From: Rhodospirillales bacterium
Lineage (GTDB): Bacteria > Pseudomonadota > Alphaproteobacteria > Micavibrionales > Micavibrionaceae
Length of the DNA stretch: 64,000 bases
Assembly (NCBI GenBank): GCA_020638155.1
Contig: JACKJB010000001.1
Coordinates: forward strand, 434,001 to 498,000
Direction: 5' to 3'
The position numbers were made by a program, and so were the translations under genes. The notes beneath the pieces were generated by a model, which was not told where the DNA came from, made no database searches, and saw nothing but the letters and a program-made list of their open reading frames with translations. Below are positions 48,290-56,617 of the stretch, one piece after another. Position 1 is the first letter of the stretch, and each line of letters begins with the position of its first letter.

Positions 48290-49333
48290 ATGAAACAATT
48301 CTGTCATCCCGAGCGCAGCCGAGGGATCTTCGCACTAAGACAGCGGGTAAGATCCCTCGGCTGCGCTCGGGATGACACGTTTAGATGTTCGTTTTCTATC
48401 GTTTGCCGCTGTTTTTTATTTTGCTTTCTGCTGGCCTTGAGTGCCTGCGGCACAAGCAAGCCTGCGCCTGTCATCAATTACGGGATTGACGGCGGCGCGA
48501 CCAGTGCCGGGGTGCATACGGTTTCCAAAGGGGACTCGCTCTGGAGTATTGCGCAGCGTTACCGGCTGGATATGAAAGATGTTGTCGTCGTGAACAACCT
48601 GCATGCACCGTATTTCCTTGAAGCCGGTGACCGCCTGACCCTGCCGCCGCCGAACAGTTATAAGGTGAAGGCGGGAGACAATATTTATGACGTTTCCCGG
48701 ACGTTCAACGTTAGCATGACCCAGCTGGTGCGGCAAAACCAACTGCGTGAGCCTTACCGTATTCGTCCCGGCGATATGTTGCGCCTGCCGTCCGTACAGC
48801 CTGCTTACCAGCCTGCACCCGCGGCCCGGACCCAGGTGGCGATGGTGACGCCGGGACAAAAGCCGGACGGCCCTGTGGTGCAGGCAAGACCCGTGACGCC
48901 TGTACAAAAGTCACTGCCCGTGACAACGAAAACGCCGCCACGCTCCAGCGGCAAGTTCAGCTGGCCGGTGGATGGGCCGGTTATTTCGACTTACGGCCCG
49001 AAGCGCGACGGGCTGCATAATGACGGAGTCAATATCCGCGCGGCCAAAGGCGCGCCGGTGCGGGCGGCGGAAAATGGCGTGATTGTTTATGCCGATAACC
49101 AGCTGTCCGGCTTTGGCAACCTCGTTCTGGTGCGTCACGCGGACCGCTGGATGACGGCCTATGGCCATATGGACCGGACGACGGTACGGCGCGGCCAGCA
49201 GGTGCGGCGCGGGGAAACGCTGGGGCTGGTCGGGGCCAGCGGGTCAGTGGACAGTCCACAGCTGCATTTTGAAATCCGGCGCGGTACCGAAGCCCTCAAT
49301 CCCGAGCTTTACCTGGCACGGCAGGGGAGCTAA
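48290..49333 (+). CDS. LysM/M23 lipoprotein, NlpD-like, with repeat-encoded N-terminus
   Basis: 347 residues. The only ATG in frame with the domains that is close to pcm is at 48290, one base after the pcm stop. The first about 29 residues (MKQFCHPERSRGIFALRQRV...) are translated palindromic repeat. Then comes a lipoprotein-like hydrophobic stretch ending LALSAC. Two LysM domains follow (VHTVSKGDSLWSIAQRY and SYKVKAGDNIYDVSRTF), a Pro/Gln/Thr linker, and an M23 domain (GLHNDGVNIRAAKGAPV, AYGHMDRT, LHFEIRRG). Asn replaces the usual zinc Asp in HNDGVN, as in NlpD/EnvC-type amidase activators. It probably activates cell-separation amidases at the envelope. Confidence 0.85.
   Translation: MKQFCHPERSRGIFALRQRVRSLGCARDDTFRCSFSIVCRCFLFCFLLALSACGTSKPAPVINYGIDGGATSAGVHTVSKGDSLWSIAQRYRLDMKDVVVVNNLHAPYFLEAGDRLTLPPPNSYKVKAGDNIYDVSRTFNVSMTQLVRQNQLREPYRIRPGDMLRLPSVQPAYQPAPAARTQVAMVTPGQKPDGPVVQARPVTPVQKSLPVTTKTPPRSSGKFSWPVDGPVISTYGPKRDGLHNDGVNIRAAKGAPVRAAENGVIVYADNQLSGFGNLVLVRHADRWMTAYGHMDRTTVRRGQQVRRGETLGLVGASGSVDSPQLHFEIRRGTEALNPELYLARQGS
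48303..48376. repeat. Perfect 28-bp inverted repeat at the 5' end of the LysM/M23 gene
   Basis: The arms 48303-48330 (starting GTCATCCCGAGCGCAGCCGA) and 48349-48376 are exact reverse complements separated by 18 bases. It lies inside the open frame between the ATG at 48290 and the lipoprotein signal, and encodes CHPERSRG...SLGCARDD. Confidence 0.92.
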
Positions 49334-49447
49334 AGGCCGGAAATCAGGAATTCCTTGCTTTTTATTTTTCATAATATTATTATGCGGCAATGTTAATCGA
49401 TTGTAGTTTTAACCAAAGCCGGGGATACCCGGCTGAGCGGGCGTAAT

Positions 49448-50818
49448 ATGGTTCCTGAAGACGATATAGCAGCAAATGATAATGGCAACTGGTCCCTGAG
49501 CCTGCAGACTCATACGCGGGAAGCGTTGATCGACTTGTCGCAGGCGTTGGCGCATGCTTTTGATCCGCGCTTTTTTATAGATGATTCAAACTTACCGATC
49601 ATTGCCGTCAGTGGAAGTGGTGAAGGCGGTAAATCCATGGTGATTGAAGCCATGATGAAAGCCATCCTGGATGAATATGATCCGCGTGATATGAAGCGGC
49701 CTGATTCCAAAAGGGAAATGTTTATTGAGAGCAAGCCATGTGATGCTATCGACAGATATTGTCAGGCTATCGGTCATGTCAAAGGGGTGCCGATTATGTG
49801 CGGCTTTGACAGGATTACACATATTTATGGTTCTAAGGCTAATGATTCTTTAGCCAAGGCTTTTACCGATGCCGCGAACAATAATGGTGTAAAGCCCGTG
49901 GGGGCAATTTTTGTTTCCGGTTATAGATCTGGAGAAATGAAGCGCTGGCTTACGTTCGATGTGCATTCCGGTGATGATTGGGAGCGATCTGTTGAGTTGA
50001 CCGTTCATAGTAAGGAATTACTCTCCTCTGGCAGGTTTTCCTTATACTGGAACCTGTTAAAGGAATATGCTCAGACTGGTGTTATGCCGCCGCAGGCGTT
50101 GATGAGCGTGTACGCATTTCCCGCAGATTTATTTTCAAGAAATATCACGGTAGATGCCGGGATGAAGGATGCGGCGCAGGCGGATGAACTGGAGATGCTC
50201 AAATTCCTGTACTGGCATCATGATGCTTTTGGCATATCTAAAGAACAGTGCGCCGTTATTGCGGTTACGATGTCTGATATGGGGCACGATAAGACAGTTG
50301 ACCGGTTTTTATCATGGCTTGAACCTCATGATGATGACTTTGCTTCAAAAATCACGGGAGAGCGGTCCCGGTTTAAAAATCTCTTTAACCGGTATCTTTG
50401 TGCCGGGCAGTACCACCTTAATGTCAGTGGACTGATTTCTCATTGGGCTAATATTGATAAGGTCTTTTGGTTGGTCGACAAACCGAATTTACAGGAATTG
50501 CGGAGATATTTTACACGCGTGATTGCAGAGTCTTCTGCAGAAAAGCAGGATAATATGCTTTCGGTTTTCTCGGCGGTTTTCTCGGACAAGGACATGAATT
50601 TCGTCTTGAATAAACGTCCGCAGGATAAAGGGGCGCAGTCCGTGGTGCGGACGTTGATTTCACAAGGGCACGGGGCCGCTTTGGGCTGGTTTTATGAGGC
50701 GCTTTCGGAGGATGCTTTTCCACAGACGAAACAGGGGATTCAAAGAGCGCTTGCGGCAGACGGCCTCAGGATGCGGGCCAATGCCGGGTATGGCGCCGTC
50801 AGCCCCGCCTTTGTCTAA
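49448..50818 (+). CDS. P-loop NTPase-like orphan, N-terminus TsaE-like
   Basis: 456 residues, no family recognised as a whole. Residues 16-75 carry a Walker A motif, G56-SGEG-G61-K62-S63 in IIAVSGSGEGGKSMVIEAMM, preceded by SLQTHTREALIDLSQALAHAF. This arrangement (a T-x-x-A-L helix, then the strand and P-loop) recalls TsaE of the tRNA t6A pathway. A Walker B candidate is the GAIFVSGY strand, but no canonical DE pair is obvious. The remaining 330 residues are helical with a conserved-looking middle (LEMLKFLYWHHDAFGISKEQC). No ribosome site stands out. It lies between the LysM/M23 gene and yajC. Confidence 0.65.
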   Translation: MVPEDDIAANDNGNWSLSLQTHTREALIDLSQALAHAFDPRFFIDDSNLPIIAVSGSGEGGKSMVIEAMMKAILDEYDPRDMKRPDSKREMFIESKPCDAIDRYCQAIGHVKGVPIMCGFDRITHIYGSKANDSLAKAFTDAANNNGVKPVGAIFVSGYRSGEMKRWLTFDVHSGDDWERSVELTVHSKELLSSGRFSLYWNLLKEYAQTGVMPPQALMSVYAFPADLFSRNITVDAGMKDAAQADELEMLKFLYWHHDAFGISKEQCAVIAVTMSDMGHDKTVDRFLSWLEPHDDDFASKITGERSRFKNLFNRYLCAGQYHLNVSGLISHWANIDKVFWLVDKPNLQELRRYFTRVIAESSAEKQDNMLSVFSAVFSDKDMNFVLNKRPQDKGAQSVVRTLISQGHGAALGWFYEALSEDAFPQTKQGIQRALAADGLRMRANAGYGAVSPAFV

Positions 50819-50841
50819 GGTACCTTGTCGTGTGTAAGCTG

Positions 50842-51228
50842 TTAGCTTTTCGGTTTTAGTTTGTCTTGATATGTTTGCTTGAAGAAGCCCATACCACGGG
50901 TCATGCCATCCGGTACCCGTGCTAATATTTGATGGACGAGTTCCTGACCTGTATTGAGGCGGATTTCTGTTTCACCTTGTTCTTTTAAAGCTTGCAGAAC
51001 AAGGATGGCGTTTTGGCGTTCTGCGATCGTTTCTATGGATCTGTGGGCTATACGCATAATGTCTATTGGTTTACCCTCTTCTATGGCCTGTACGGCTTTT
51101 TCAAAATCACTTTTTACTGATTTCGTTATCATGTCTCTCTTTCTGCTGAGATCTTCAATAACGTCATCAATGAAAAAAGTTTGATGTTTTGCCAGGCTGT
51201 AGAATGACATGTGCATGTCTTTGCTCAT
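50842..51228 (-). CDS. Orphan helical protein of 128 residues
   Basis: No family recognised. A very strong ribosome site (AAGGAGG, 5 bases before the ATG). The protein is soluble, all-helical and charged (DDVIEDLSRKRDMITKSV, RIAHRSIETIAERQNAILVL), with coiled-coil potential around residues 20-100. It converges on the P-loop gene with 23 bases between the stops and diverges from the DUF3592 gene. Confidence 0.62.
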   Translation of the reverse strand: MSKDMHMSFYSLAKHQTFFIDDVIEDLSRKRDMITKSVKSDFEKAVQAIEEGKPIDIMRIAHRSIETIAERQNAILVLQALKEQGETEIRLNTGQELVHQILARVPDGMTRGMGFFKQTYQDKLKPKS

Positions 51229-51349
51229 AAGAACCTCCTTTTTTATATTTTTTATAATTGATTCCTAGTTATCATGGATTTCATGCCGGGACAAGAGGAC
51301 GGATTCTGCTATAGTTTAAAGCGGTAACCGGTGCAGGGGGGATATATCC

Positions 51350-53035
51350 ATGTTCGATTTTATGTTTGATGCCATCTCAACCTTTCATGCTTTTGGGTTT
51401 ATGTTTGGTGGGCTGATTATGATTGCCATTGGCGGCGGGTTGCTGGCCTGGTGGGTGTCGTGGCGGGTGCGCTCTGTCCGGGTGAGAGGGCGGATTGTCG
51501 GTGTGAAATCAACAGGGGAGCGCCGGACGGATGAGGAATGGTACGAAGATTATCAGGATAGTGCGGCGGTAGAAGCCGATCAGAAAGATTTTGATGAGTT
51601 GAAGGCTGATTTCGTTGCCGATTTTAAGAAGAACCCTGTGAAGACGTCTTTCATGAGCGTCATGATGGTGGTGCTTGCGATGGTGCCGTTCCTCTTTTTC
51701 GGGATCGGGGCGTGGTTCGCCTATGATTTCCTGAGCATCAAGGCTGGCGGTTACAAAACCACGGGGACGGTCAGCAGTTATGAGACTACCTATGACAGCG
51801 ATAGCGGGACGATGTATTACCCGGTTGTCAGTTTTAAGGATAACCAGGGGCGCGGGCATAGTGTAAAAGACAGGCTGGGGACCGGATCGGAGCCTTATTC
51901 CCGCGGTGAGAAAGTGCAGGTCTATTACGATCCAAACGATCCGGAACGGTTTGTGATCGATAGTTTTTGGCGCTATATGGGGTTTGCCTTTGCCTTTATG
52001 GGGATCAGCAGCGTGTTTCTTGTGGTGATGTTTCTCGCCCTTTTCAATATCCTGAGTGACAAGGAGCTGAAAGGCAAGCCGGCGCAGAAACGCAGGGAAA
52101 TCGCCAAGATTAAACACAATCATTATATCAACCAGCATTATACGCCGATCTATGAATTTCGCGGACCGGGCGGGGAAATGATCCGGGCGGAAGGGTATGA
52201 CGATGCGACGAACTGGCTGGCTGACAAGCTGCCGGGGCGGGAGGTCCCTTTGATGGTGATCCGCAATAAGAAAACCGGTGAAGTGAATGTGAAGAAGCCC
52301 GGTAAGATGCTGCTGGTCATCGGGCTGATTTTCCTGCTGCCGGGGATGTTCCTGATGAAGATTGCTTTTTCGCAGCTGAGCTGGAGCCTGGGATCTATGG
52401 CGGTGGTGCTTGGCGGGATCGGGTTTATCGCGTTTAAACTCCGTACAGCATTAAAAGATAAGGCTGACGTTATAAAAGAAATTAAGGATGATTTTAAAAA
52501 TTTCGATTTAGCCGAAATACGCAAGATCGAGGTGAAGAAATCCCCGCGTGCCGGTTATGAAATGACGCCTCCTGAAATCCGGGAGAGGCTGCGGGCTTTG
52601 GACCGGAATACCCTGATCGGGGTGCCGTTTGTGCTGCTGTTCGGGATCGGGATTATGGTCGGCGGGTACGCGCTGTTCAAAGATATGAATAATCTGTCCG
52701 GTAAAGCGATGATCGCGCAGGGCGAGGTTGTCGATTTGCGCAGCCGGTCGGATTCAGACGGGGGCTATACCTATTACCCGGTGGTTGAATATCACACTAT
52801 TTCCGGTGAAACGGCCCGCTTTGAAGGTAAGACAGGGTCCAATCCGCCGATGCATAAAGTCGGTAACAGGGTCATGGTGCTGTATGATCCGGAGCGGCCA
52901 TCCAAGGCGATCATCGATCATGGCATTATGAACTGGCTGCCGTCGCTGGGGCTGATGCTGCTTGGGGCGCTGATGGTGTTTCACTCCCTGAAATGGCTGG
53001 TGGGGATTATGGGCCGGGCGCGGCGGGTGCTCTAG
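51350..53035 (+). CDS. Membrane protein with repeated DUF3592-like domains
   Basis: 561 residues. DUF3592-type units, with a YYPVV strand and a V-x-V-x-YDP end, occur at about residues 140-205 (MYYPVVSFKDNQGRG and VQVYYDPNDPERFVID) and 465-530 (TYYPVVEYHTISGET and VMVLYDPERPSKAIID). A more divergent unit lies around 255-315 (YTPIYEFRGPGGEM). Membrane segments surround them (about 10-35, 97-122, 205-230, 325-365, 420-440, 530-550), so the units probably face the periplasm between helices. DUF3592 function is unknown. The ATG has a GGGGGGA site. It precedes yajC, which has its own promoter. Confidence 0.8.
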   Translation: MFDFMFDAISTFHAFGFMFGGLIMIAIGGGLLAWWVSWRVRSVRVRGRIVGVKSTGERRTDEEWYEDYQDSAAVEADQKDFDELKADFVADFKKNPVKTSFMSVMMVVLAMVPFLFFGIGAWFAYDFLSIKAGGYKTTGTVSSYETTYDSDSGTMYYPVVSFKDNQGRGHSVKDRLGTGSEPYSRGEKVQVYYDPNDPERFVIDSFWRYMGFAFAFMGISSVFLVVMFLALFNILSDKELKGKPAQKRREIAKIKHNHYINQHYTPIYEFRGPGGEMIRAEGYDDATNWLADKLPGREVPLMVIRNKKTGEVNVKKPGKMLLVIGLIFLLPGMFLMKIAFSQLSWSLGSMAVVLGGIGFIAFKLRTALKDKADVIKEIKDDFKNFDLAEIRKIEVKKSPRAGYEMTPPEIRERLRALDRNTLIGVPFVLLFGIGIMVGGYALFKDMNNLSGKAMIAQGEVVDLRSRSDSDGGYTYYPVVEYHTISGETARFEGKTGSNPPMHKVGNRVMVLYDPERPSKAIIDHGIMNWLPSLGLMLLGALMVFHSLKWLVGIMGRARRVL

Positions 53036-53062
53036 TCTGTGTATAAGTGGCGCTAGCCCCCC

Positions 53063-53090
53063 TTGTTTTTAGTGTGTACAGCGCTATAGT
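53063..53090 (+). promoter_or_regulatory. Probable promoter of the yajC-secD-secF operon
   Basis: TTGTTT (53063-53068) and TATAGT (53085-53090) with a 16-base spacer, about 40 bases before the yajC ATG. Confidence 0.5.
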
Positions 53091-53128
53091 CCTCTCTGGT
53101 TCAATCCAATTACCGTGAGGGTTTATAC

Positions 53129-53467
53129 ATGCTTATTTCACAAGCCATGGCACAGACTGCCGCTACCGCAGCGACTGCCGCCGCCGATGCACCCAGCCCG
53201 TGGGAAGCGTTTGCGCTGAACATGGTGCTGATCCTGATTTTGGTGACGATGTTTTATGTGCTGCTGATTATGCCGCAGCAAAAGCGGTTCAAAAAGCACC
53301 GTGAAATGATCGATCAGCTGAAAAAAGGCGATAAGGTCGTAACTGTCAGTGGTTTCATCGCTACGATCGATAAGATCAAGGAAAAAGAAAACGAGGTCGT
53401 GCTTGACCTTGGTGGCGGTGTCAAAGTGACGGCACTGCGTTCCGCAATTCAAAACAAGGCTGATTAA
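53129..53467 (+). CDS. yajC: Preprotein translocase subunit YajC
   Basis: 112-residue inner-membrane protein associated with SecD and SecF, which together help pull secreted proteins through SecYEG. One membrane helix (FALNMVLILILVTMFYVLLIMPQQKR, quoted in part: VLILILVTMFYVLLIMPQQ, about residues 33-55) is followed by a soluble domain with HREMIDQLKKGDKVVTVSG and the beta-rich EVVLDLGGGVKVTALRSAI. The N-terminal Ala-rich stretch is typical of alphaproteobacterial homologues. GAGGG precedes the ATG. First gene of the yajC-secD-secF-Mth938 unit. Confidence 0.96.
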   Translation: MLISQAMAQTAATAATAAADAPSPWEAFALNMVLILILVTMFYVLLIMPQQKRFKKHREMIDQLKKGDKVVTVSGFIATIDKIKEKENEVVLDLGGGVKVTALRSAIQNKAD

Positions 53468-53506
53468 AACGGACACAGCTTGTGCCGTTGGAAAGAGTTT
53501 TAGATT

Positions 53507-55072
53507 ATGCTTCATATCGCCCGCTGGAAGATTATCCTGATTATCACGGTTTGTGTGCTTGGTGTGTTTTACAGTGCGCCGAACATGGTAGGAGCTCAGG
53601 CCCGGTCATGGCTGGAAACGCTGCCGGGCTGGTTGCCGACCAAGACGGTTAATCTGGGGCTTGATCTTCAGGGCGGGTCGCACCTGCTGCTGGGGGTTGA
53701 TGTCGATACGGTGATCCGGGAGCGGTCTGACGATCTGGTCCAGACGGCGCGGCCTGAGTTGCGGTCTGCAAAAATCGGCTATACGCGGATGGTTGCGATC
53801 CCCGGCGGGATGCGGTTGCAGGTGACGCAGGGCGCGGATATGGATCAGGTGAAGAAGATCCTGCGCGGCCTGGATAACAAGCTCGATGTGATTGTCAGTG
53901 AAGACGGCCAGACGGTTGAAGCGACCTATACCGACATTGCTCTGAGAGAAATGCGCGACCAGATTATCGGACAGTCGATTGAAATTATCCGCCGCCGGGT
54001 TGATGAAACCGGGACGACCGAACCGATTATCCAGCGGCAGGGCGATGACCGGATTATCGTTCAGCTTCCGGGTGTTGATGATCCGGAGCGGATTAAAGAT
54101 ATCCTGGGGCAGACGGCGAAGCTGTCGTTCCACCTTGTTGATATGGGGACATCGGCGCGTGATGTGCGCTCCGGTGGCGGAACACGCGTCCTGCCGATGG
54201 TTGACCAGCCGGGCCAGACGATCGCGATCCAGCGCCATGCGCTGCTGACCGGGGAAATGCTGACCAACGCCCAGCCTGCTTTTGACCAGGGGCTGCCTGT
54301 GGTGAGTTTCCGTCTGAACGGGATCGGGGCCAAGAAATTCTGTACGGTGACCCGCGATAATGTCGGTAAGCCGTTTGCGATTGTGCTGGATGATGAAGTC
54401 ATCAGTGCGCCGCGGATTAACGGGGCGATTTGCGGCGGGGCTGCGATTATTACCGGGCAGTTCTCCGTGCAGGAAACCAACGACCTTTCCCTGCTGCTGC
54501 GGGCCGGGGCGTTGCCTGCGCCTTTGAACATTCTCGAAGAACGGACTGTCGGGCCGTCTTTGGGGGCGGACTCTGTTGAGGCCGGGAAGATCGCCAGCCT
54601 TGTCGGTATGGCTTTGATTGTCGTGTTTATGGCTGCGTCTTACGGGCTGTTTGGGGTATTTGCCGATATTGCGCTGCTGGTGAACGTGGCGCTGATTTTG
54701 GCGTTGCTGTCGGCACTGCAGGCGACACTGACCTTGCCGGGGATTGCCGGGATTGTGCTGACGGTCGGGATGGCCGTGGATGCGAACGTGCTGATCTTTG
54801 AGCGGATCCGTGAGGAGGTCAAGCAGGGGCGCAGTGCCATGTCTGCCATAGATTCCGGCTATAGCCGGGCGATGGCGACGATTATTGACTCGAACTTAAC
54901 GACGCTGATTGCGGCGATTATCCTGTTTTCATTCGGAACCGGGCCGATTAAGGGCTTTGCGGTGACGCTGGGGATCGGGATTGTGACGTCGTTCTTCTCG
55001 GCGATTATGGTGACGCGCCTGATGGTGCTGACCTGGCTTAAGAACAAAAAGCCTTCGGAGCTGAAGGTTTAA
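53507..55072 (+). CDS. secD: Protein translocase subunit SecD
   Basis: 521-residue RND-like membrane protein using the proton gradient to drive late translocation. One N-terminal helix (about 8-28), then LGLDLQGGSHLLLGVD and the large P1 domain with QSIEIIRRRVDETGTTEPIIQRQGDDRIIVQLPG (quoted in part: RRRVDETGTTEP). After FSVQETNDLSLLLRAGALPAPL come five membrane helices with GIVLTVGMAVDANVLIFERIREE, whose Asp is the proton-relay residue. It follows yajC by 39 bases and is separated from secF by palindromic repeats. Confidence 0.97.
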   Translation: MLHIARWKIILIITVCVLGVFYSAPNMVGAQARSWLETLPGWLPTKTVNLGLDLQGGSHLLLGVDVDTVIRERSDDLVQTARPELRSAKIGYTRMVAIPGGMRLQVTQGADMDQVKKILRGLDNKLDVIVSEDGQTVEATYTDIALREMRDQIIGQSIEIIRRRVDETGTTEPIIQRQGDDRIIVQLPGVDDPERIKDILGQTAKLSFHLVDMGTSARDVRSGGGTRVLPMVDQPGQTIAIQRHALLTGEMLTNAQPAFDQGLPVVSFRLNGIGAKKFCTVTRDNVGKPFAIVLDDEVISAPRINGAICGGAAIITGQFSVQETNDLSLLLRAGALPAPLNILEERTVGPSLGADSVEAGKIASLVGMALIVVFMAASYGLFGVFADIALLVNVALILALLSALQATLTLPGIAGIVLTVGMAVDANVLIFERIREEVKQGRSAMSAIDSGYSRAMATIIDSNLTTLIAAIILFSFGTGPIKGFAVTLGIGIVTSFFSAIMVTRLMVLTWLKNKKPSELKV

Positions 55073-55085
55073 GCTGCTCTCTTTT

Positions 55086-55209
55086 ATGCGTTTCCCGCGA
55101 AAGCGGGAATCTTTTATAAAGGGGAAGCTAAGAGATCCCCGCTTTCGCGGGGAAGGCAACAGATTGGCCGTTGGATAAATAGTATGGATTCCGGCTTTTG
55201 CCGGAATGA
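55086..55209. repeat. Palindromic repeats between secD and secF
   Basis: At 55086-55160 TTTCCCGCGAAAGCGGGAAT and CCCCGCTTTCGCGGGGAAG form two short hairpins that also partly complement each other. At about 55189-55209 ATTCCGGCTTTTGCCGGAAT forms a third. All belong to the same style as the element in lipB. They separate the otherwise adjacent secD and secF. Confidence 0.85.
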
Positions 55210-55226
55210 TGAAGTTAGAGGGACTT

Positions 55227-56240
55227 ATGAAAGGCATTCGTTTAATACCGGAAGAAACCAGTGTTGATTTTATCGGCAAGCGGCATCTGGCATTTGTCCT
55301 GTCGCTGGTGATTGTGATCGGGTCTTTGTCGATGGCGTTTACCAAGGGGCTTAATTTCGGGATTGATTTTACCGGCGGGACGGTCATGGAAGTGCGTGTG
55401 CCGGAGCCACCTGTGCTGGCTGATGTTCGCGCGTCGTTGAACGAGCTGGGGCTGGGGGCAGTATCGCTACAGGAGTTCGGTGAAGAAACGGACCTTATGG
55501 TGCGCTTCCCCGAGCAGCCGGAAGATCCGGAAGAAATGAAAGCACGGCTTGAATGCCAGGCAACGGCAGCTGATGTGACGACATGCCCGGTCAGTCCGCA
55601 GCAGATTGCCATTAACAAAATCCGGGAGAGCCTTGATGCCAGCTTTGGCGAGGGCACGGTTGATTACCGCCGAACGGAATTTGTCGGGCCGCAGGTTGGG
55701 GCAGAATTGAAAAAGACAGCGGCGTTTGCCGTGCTGTGGTCGATGATCGGTATTCTTGCCTATGTCTGGTTCCGGTTTGAATGGCAGTTTGGTGTAGCTG
55801 CTGTGGTGGCGTTGATTCACGATGTTATTGCGACCATTGGCTTTTTTGCTTTTACCCAGATGCAGTTTGATCTGTCTACGCTGGCGGCGGTGCTGATGAT
55901 TGCAGGCTATTCGATTAACGATACGGTGGTTGTGTTCGACCGTATCCGCGAGAATTTGCGCAAATACAAGAAGAAGCCTTTGCCGGAAGTGTTCAATATG
56001 GCGATCAACCAGACGCTGTCCCGGACGATCCTGACCGGTTTGACGACGTTGCTGGCGCTTGTGGCGCTGTGGGCGTTTGGCGGTGAAGTGATCCGCGGTT
56101 TTGTTGATGCATTGATTTTCGGCATTGTCATCGGGACGTTCTCTTCGATCTTTGTCGCTTCACCGCTGCTGATTTACCTGAACCTGCGGCGAGAAGCTGC
56201 TGTTGCAGCTGATGTGGATGCTGCTGCGGCCAAAAGCTAA
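55227..56240 (+). CDS. secF: Protein translocase subunit SecF
   Basis: 337-residue partner of SecD. I start at the ATG at 55227 (AGAGGG 5 bases upstream); an earlier ATG at 55206 lies in the repeat. One N-terminal helix (VLSLVIVIGSLSMAF), then NFGIDFTGGTVMEVRV, the P1-like domain with YRRTEFVGPQVGAELKKTA, and five C-terminal helices including MIAGYSINDTVVVFDRIREN with the functional Asp/Arg. Compared with short SecF forms it has an extra ~25 residues after EDPEEMKARLE (CQATAADVTTCPV), which holds two Cys. Its stop overlaps the next start (TAATG). Confidence 0.96.
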   Translation: MKGIRLIPEETSVDFIGKRHLAFVLSLVIVIGSLSMAFTKGLNFGIDFTGGTVMEVRVPEPPVLADVRASLNELGLGAVSLQEFGEETDLMVRFPEQPEDPEEMKARLECQATAADVTTCPVSPQQIAINKIRESLDASFGEGTVDYRRTEFVGPQVGAELKKTAAFAVLWSMIGILAYVWFRFEWQFGVAAVVALIHDVIATIGFFAFTQMQFDLSTLAAVLMIAGYSINDTVVVFDRIRENLRKYKKKPLPEVFNMAINQTLSRTILTGLTTLLALVALWAFGGEVIRGFVDALIFGIVIGTFSSIFVASPLLIYLNLRREAAVAADVDAAAAKS

Positions 56241-56617
56241 TGGACATTACGCCGCTGATCGGGGCGGATCGCCAGGTGATCCAGAGCTATGGGCCGGGGA
56301 TGTTCAAGGTCAGCGGACAGTCTTATGACGGTGCGGTGATTGTCTTTCCGGATAAAGTGATCCCTTGGGACTTTAGTGGCGATGTGTCGGCTTTGCAGGC
56401 GGACGACTTTCCGGCGTCCGTAATGGCAGAGGCGGGGGTTGATGTCGTCCTGCTTGGCGGCGGCAAGGGGATGCCTTTTATCTCAGCTGCATTACGGGCG
56501 TTTTTCAAGGATCAGGGGTTGGCGCTGGAGGCGATGGATAGCGGGGCGGCCTGCCGGACCTATAATGTCCTGATGGCCGAAGGGCGTCGTGTAGCGGCGG
56601 CGATGCTGCCCGTTTAA
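56240..56617 (+). CDS. Mth938-like domain protein (DUF498)
   Basis: 125-residue single-domain protein of the Mth938 family, whose eukaryotic relative NDUFAF3 is a complex I assembly factor. IQSYGPGMFKVSGQSYDGAVIVFPDKVIPWDF, VDVVLLGGGKGMPFIS and GLALEAMDSGAACRTYNVLMAEGRRVAAAMLPV (all quoted in part within the family pattern) are characteristic. The ATG overlaps the secF stop by one base, so it is coupled to the Sec operon, as in other alphaproteobacteria. Function in bacteria is unproven; the nearby squalene-synthase-like gene (59348) resembles another complex I factor. Confidence 0.9.
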   Translation: MDITPLIGADRQVIQSYGPGMFKVSGQSYDGAVIVFPDKVIPWDFSGDVSALQADDFPASVMAEAGVDVVLLGGGKGMPFISAALRAFFKDQGLALEAMDSGAACRTYNVLMAEGRRVAAAMLPV

